6,990 nt of DNA from an uncultured Mycoplasmatota bacterium (GTDB lineage: Bacteria; Bacillota_I; Bacilli_A; RF39; UBA660): contig CAMJMP010000043.1 of NCBI GenBank assembly GCA_946407055.1, positions 1-6,990 of the forward strand. The letters are read 5' to 3'. Within the stretch, counting starts at the first letter, position 1, and the number at the start of each line of letters is the position of its first letter. The translations under genes and the position numbers were made by a program. The notes below the pieces were generated by a model. The model had not been told where the DNA came from and made no database searches. It saw nothing but the letters and a program-made list of their open reading frames with translations. Shown here piece after piece: positions 5,631 through 6,990 of the stretch.

Positions 5631-6639
5631 AAAGACTTTATTTCTATTATTAATAATGTTTATGTTTGTTGGTATAGTAAAAGCAGAACTCCAAGAAGTG
5701 TCAAATCCAGATGTTACACTTACTTACACAATAATGGAAGAACAAGTTACTAAGCCTAACGGTATGGCAGAATTATGTTGGTTTAATGTAGAAGGTGCTT
5801 GTGAAAGAGAATATGCAGCAAGAATGAAAATCACTATACAAAACGATATGGATGAACCAATGGAAACTTATAAAATATACATTTCGGGAACTAATGTTCT
5901 AGTAGCTCCTTATGATGGTCATTCGGCTTTTAATTTCTTTTGGCATATTATTAAATATGATGATGAATTAGGAATAAATTATTTTGATGAAAATTATAGA
6001 GATGATATTGTTCAAAATCAATGGGTTCAAACACCAACTCAAACAATTCCTGCTCATAGTACTGTAGAATTCGGTGGTGACTTTTGGGTTTTCTCAGATA
6101 ATGAATTTAGTTCAGCAACTAAAAACTACTATACTTACGAAGAAGTAGAACCAACTCCTACCGACCCAAATAATGGAGATAATACAAATAACGATCCTGC
6201 TCCAGATTTAGATAATACTCATAACGTTGAAAATAATGAGCAAGGAGAATTACTTTATACAATTAAATTCGATGGTGGTAAAGATGCCAAAGAAAGTATG
6301 GAAGACACACCAATTTATGATGGTAAAAAAGAAACGCTACCAAAGAATAAATTTAAAAATGATAAATATATCTTCGCTGGCTGGAAAGTATATCTAGAAG
6401 ATGCTGAAGGTAAAAGAACTGAAGTTAAAGTAGCTGGTAAAGTATTAGTATTAAAAGATGGCGATGAATTACCAGAGATAGATGTACCAAGAGGAAGTAC
6501 ACTAGTACTTGCTGCTCAATGGACAACAAACCCTAAAACTGGTTATTTAATACCAATAGCAGTTGTTGCTTTGGCAATTATGATTGGTTTAATATACATA
6601 ATAAAAGCTAAGAAATATAATAAAATAGCTGAAATATAA
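5626..6639 (+). CDS. Secreted, membrane-anchored surface protein with InlB-type repeat and NPKTG motif
   Basis: The protein has 337 residues from the ATG at 5626. A GTG nine bases upstream (5617) is part of the AGGTGG ribosome site and is not the start. Residues 1-20 are a signal peptide (MKK, a hydrophobic core, then VKA before Glu21). Residues 21-170 form an unassigned domain with two Cys (51 and 59, C-x7-C, a possible disulfide) and the stretch NDMDEPMETYKIYISG. A linker rich in Pro, Asn and Asp covers 174-208. Residues 209-300 resemble an InlB B-repeat (Listeria-Bacteroides type): YTIKFDGGKDA, YDGKKETLPKNKF, YIFAGWKVY, LVLAAQW. NPKTG (302-306), a hydrophobic segment (307-327) and the basic tail KAKKYNK form a sorting-signal-like C-terminus. 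It follows a terminator, so it is not part of the suf operon. A near copy starts 23 bases after its stop. A role in surface attachment or binding is inferred from InlB-like proteins; the ligand is unknown. Confidence 0.85.
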   Translation: MKKTLFLLLIMFMFVGIVKAELQEVSNPDVTLTYTIMEEQVTKPNGMAELCWFNVEGACEREYAARMKITIQNDMDEPMETYKIYISGTNVLVAPYDGHSAFNFFWHIIKYDDELGINYFDENYRDDIVQNQWVQTPTQTIPAHSTVEFGGDFWVFSDNEFSSATKNYYTYEEVEPTPTDPNNGDNTNNDPAPDLDNTHNVENNEQGELLYTIKFDGGKDAKESMEDTPIYDGKKETLPKNKFKNDKYIFAGWKVYLEDAEGKRTEVKVAGKVLVLKDGDELPEIDVPRGSTLVLAAQWTTNPKTGYLIPIAVVALAIMIGLIYIIKAKKYNKIAEI

Positions 6640-6640
6640 T
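6635..6640 (+). promoter_or_regulatory. -10 box overlapping the stop codon of the first surface-protein gene
   Basis: TATAAT contains the TAA stop (6637-6639). It lies 22 bases before the ATG at 6663, the same distance as in copy 1. No good -35 box is seen at 16-18 bases upstream (the position holds GAAATA), so the second gene may depend partly on read-through. Confidence 0.35.
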
Positions 6641-6667
6641 ATAGGTAGAATAGGTGGTATATATGAA
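6635..6667 (+). repeat. 33-base promoter/leader block, copy 2
   Basis: This is the second copy of the block at 5598-5630, 32 of 33 bases identical. Its first bases lie in the last codon and stop codon of the first surface-protein gene. Confidence 0.85.
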
Positions 6668-6990
6668 GAAAACCATATTTATACTATTAATAATGTTTAT
6701 GTTTGTCGGTATTGCTAAAGCAGAGATTCAAGCCGTACCCAATAATGATGTTACAATTACTTTTACTATGTCAGACACGCAAGCTACTCATATTACTGAT
6801 GAATGGTCAGATATTTGCTGGTTTCAATCAATAGATGGTGCTTGTTCAAGAAAAACAGCAACTCAAATGACAATAACTATTCAAAATGATATGGATGAAC
6901 CACTGGAAACATATAAAATTTTCATTCCAGGAACTAATGGTTTAATACCAGATCCAGGTACTTTCAATTACTTTTTCCATAAAATTAAAT
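6663..6990 (+). CDS. Second surface protein, tandem paralogue, 3' end beyond the window
   Basis: The frame is open from the ATG to the window edge, giving 109 residues. The AGGTGG ribosome site (6652-6657) matches that of the first copy. Residues 1-20 are a signal peptide (MKKTIFILLIMFMFVGIAKA), nearly the same as in the neighbour; 22 bases in a row are identical there. The unassigned N-terminal domain is shared: NDVTITFTM, CWFQSIDGAC (Cys52 and Cys61, one residue wider than in copy 1), and QNDMDEPLETYKIFIPGTN. Outside these blocks the two proteins have drifted well apart, so this is not a recent duplication. The C-terminal repeat and anchor are not visible and are only expected by analogy. 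Absence of a terminator between the genes suggests co-transcription. Confidence 0.85.
   Translation, partial: MKKTIFILLIMFMFVGIAKAEIQAVPNNDVTITFTMSDTQATHITDEWSDICWFQSIDGACSRKTATQMTITIQNDMDEPLETYKIFIPGTNGLIPDPGTFNYFFHKIK

Noticed and set aside
1..6990. Reassigned code (TGA read as Trp) as in Mycoplasma
   Set aside because: No gene needs TGA read-through and Trp codons are TGG. Absence of TGA among eight stops is too small a sample in AT-rich DNA.

Overview
The window is AT-rich (by eye about 70% A+T). It has Bacillota-style signals: strong AGGAGG-type ribosome sites, TTGACA/TATAAT promoters and hairpin-plus-U terminators. All genes lie on the + strand. The codon use, the minimal SufS/SufU pair and surface proteins ending in NPKTG plus a membrane anchor suggest an uncultured, small-genome, low-GC Bacillota (Bacilli/RF39-like or Erysipelotrichia-like gut lineage). 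That assignment is inference; no rRNA or marker gene is present. The standard code fits: Trp is read from TGG, seven of the eight complete gene ends are TAA, and one (sufS) is TAG.

Layout: (1) 1-338, the 3' end of a thioredoxin-fold gene with a single active-site Cys, closed by a terminator. (2) 399-1348, a LysR-type regulator behind a near-consensus promoter. (3) 1346-1443, a spacer with two inverted repeats, one sharing a 10-base word with the region upstream of the LysR promoter. It leads into a SplB/COG1533-like radical SAM protein (1444-2562) with a Cys-rich C-terminal segment, then a terminator. (4) 2622-3798, a MazG-like and a Nudix-like hydrolase whose reading frames overlap by 8 bases, then a terminator. 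(5) 3853-5572, a promoter, sufS, sufU and a terminator whose stem begins inside sufU. (6) 5598-6990, two tandem paralogous genes for secreted, membrane-anchored proteins. The second runs off the window. A 33-base block from the -10 box to the second codon is repeated in front of both.

How they work together: SufS and SufU are a desulfurase and its zinc-dependent sulfur acceptor, and they start Fe-S cluster assembly. The radical SAM enzyme is a plausible client because it needs at least one 4Fe-4S cluster. The MazG/Nudix pair looks like a coupled diphosphohydrolase module, probably for nucleotide clean-up, but both proteins depart from the textbook motifs (QxxH in place of ExxE in MazG; a one-residue-shorter Nudix box). 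The LysR protein may control itself and the radical SAM gene. No mobile element, CRISPR array, tRNA or rRNA was seen, and no gene-free stretch exceeds 300 bases. No clearly new multi-gene system is proven. The best leads are the tandem surface-protein family with its duplicated promoter/leader and the LysR-radical SAM-MazG-Nudix neighbourhood.
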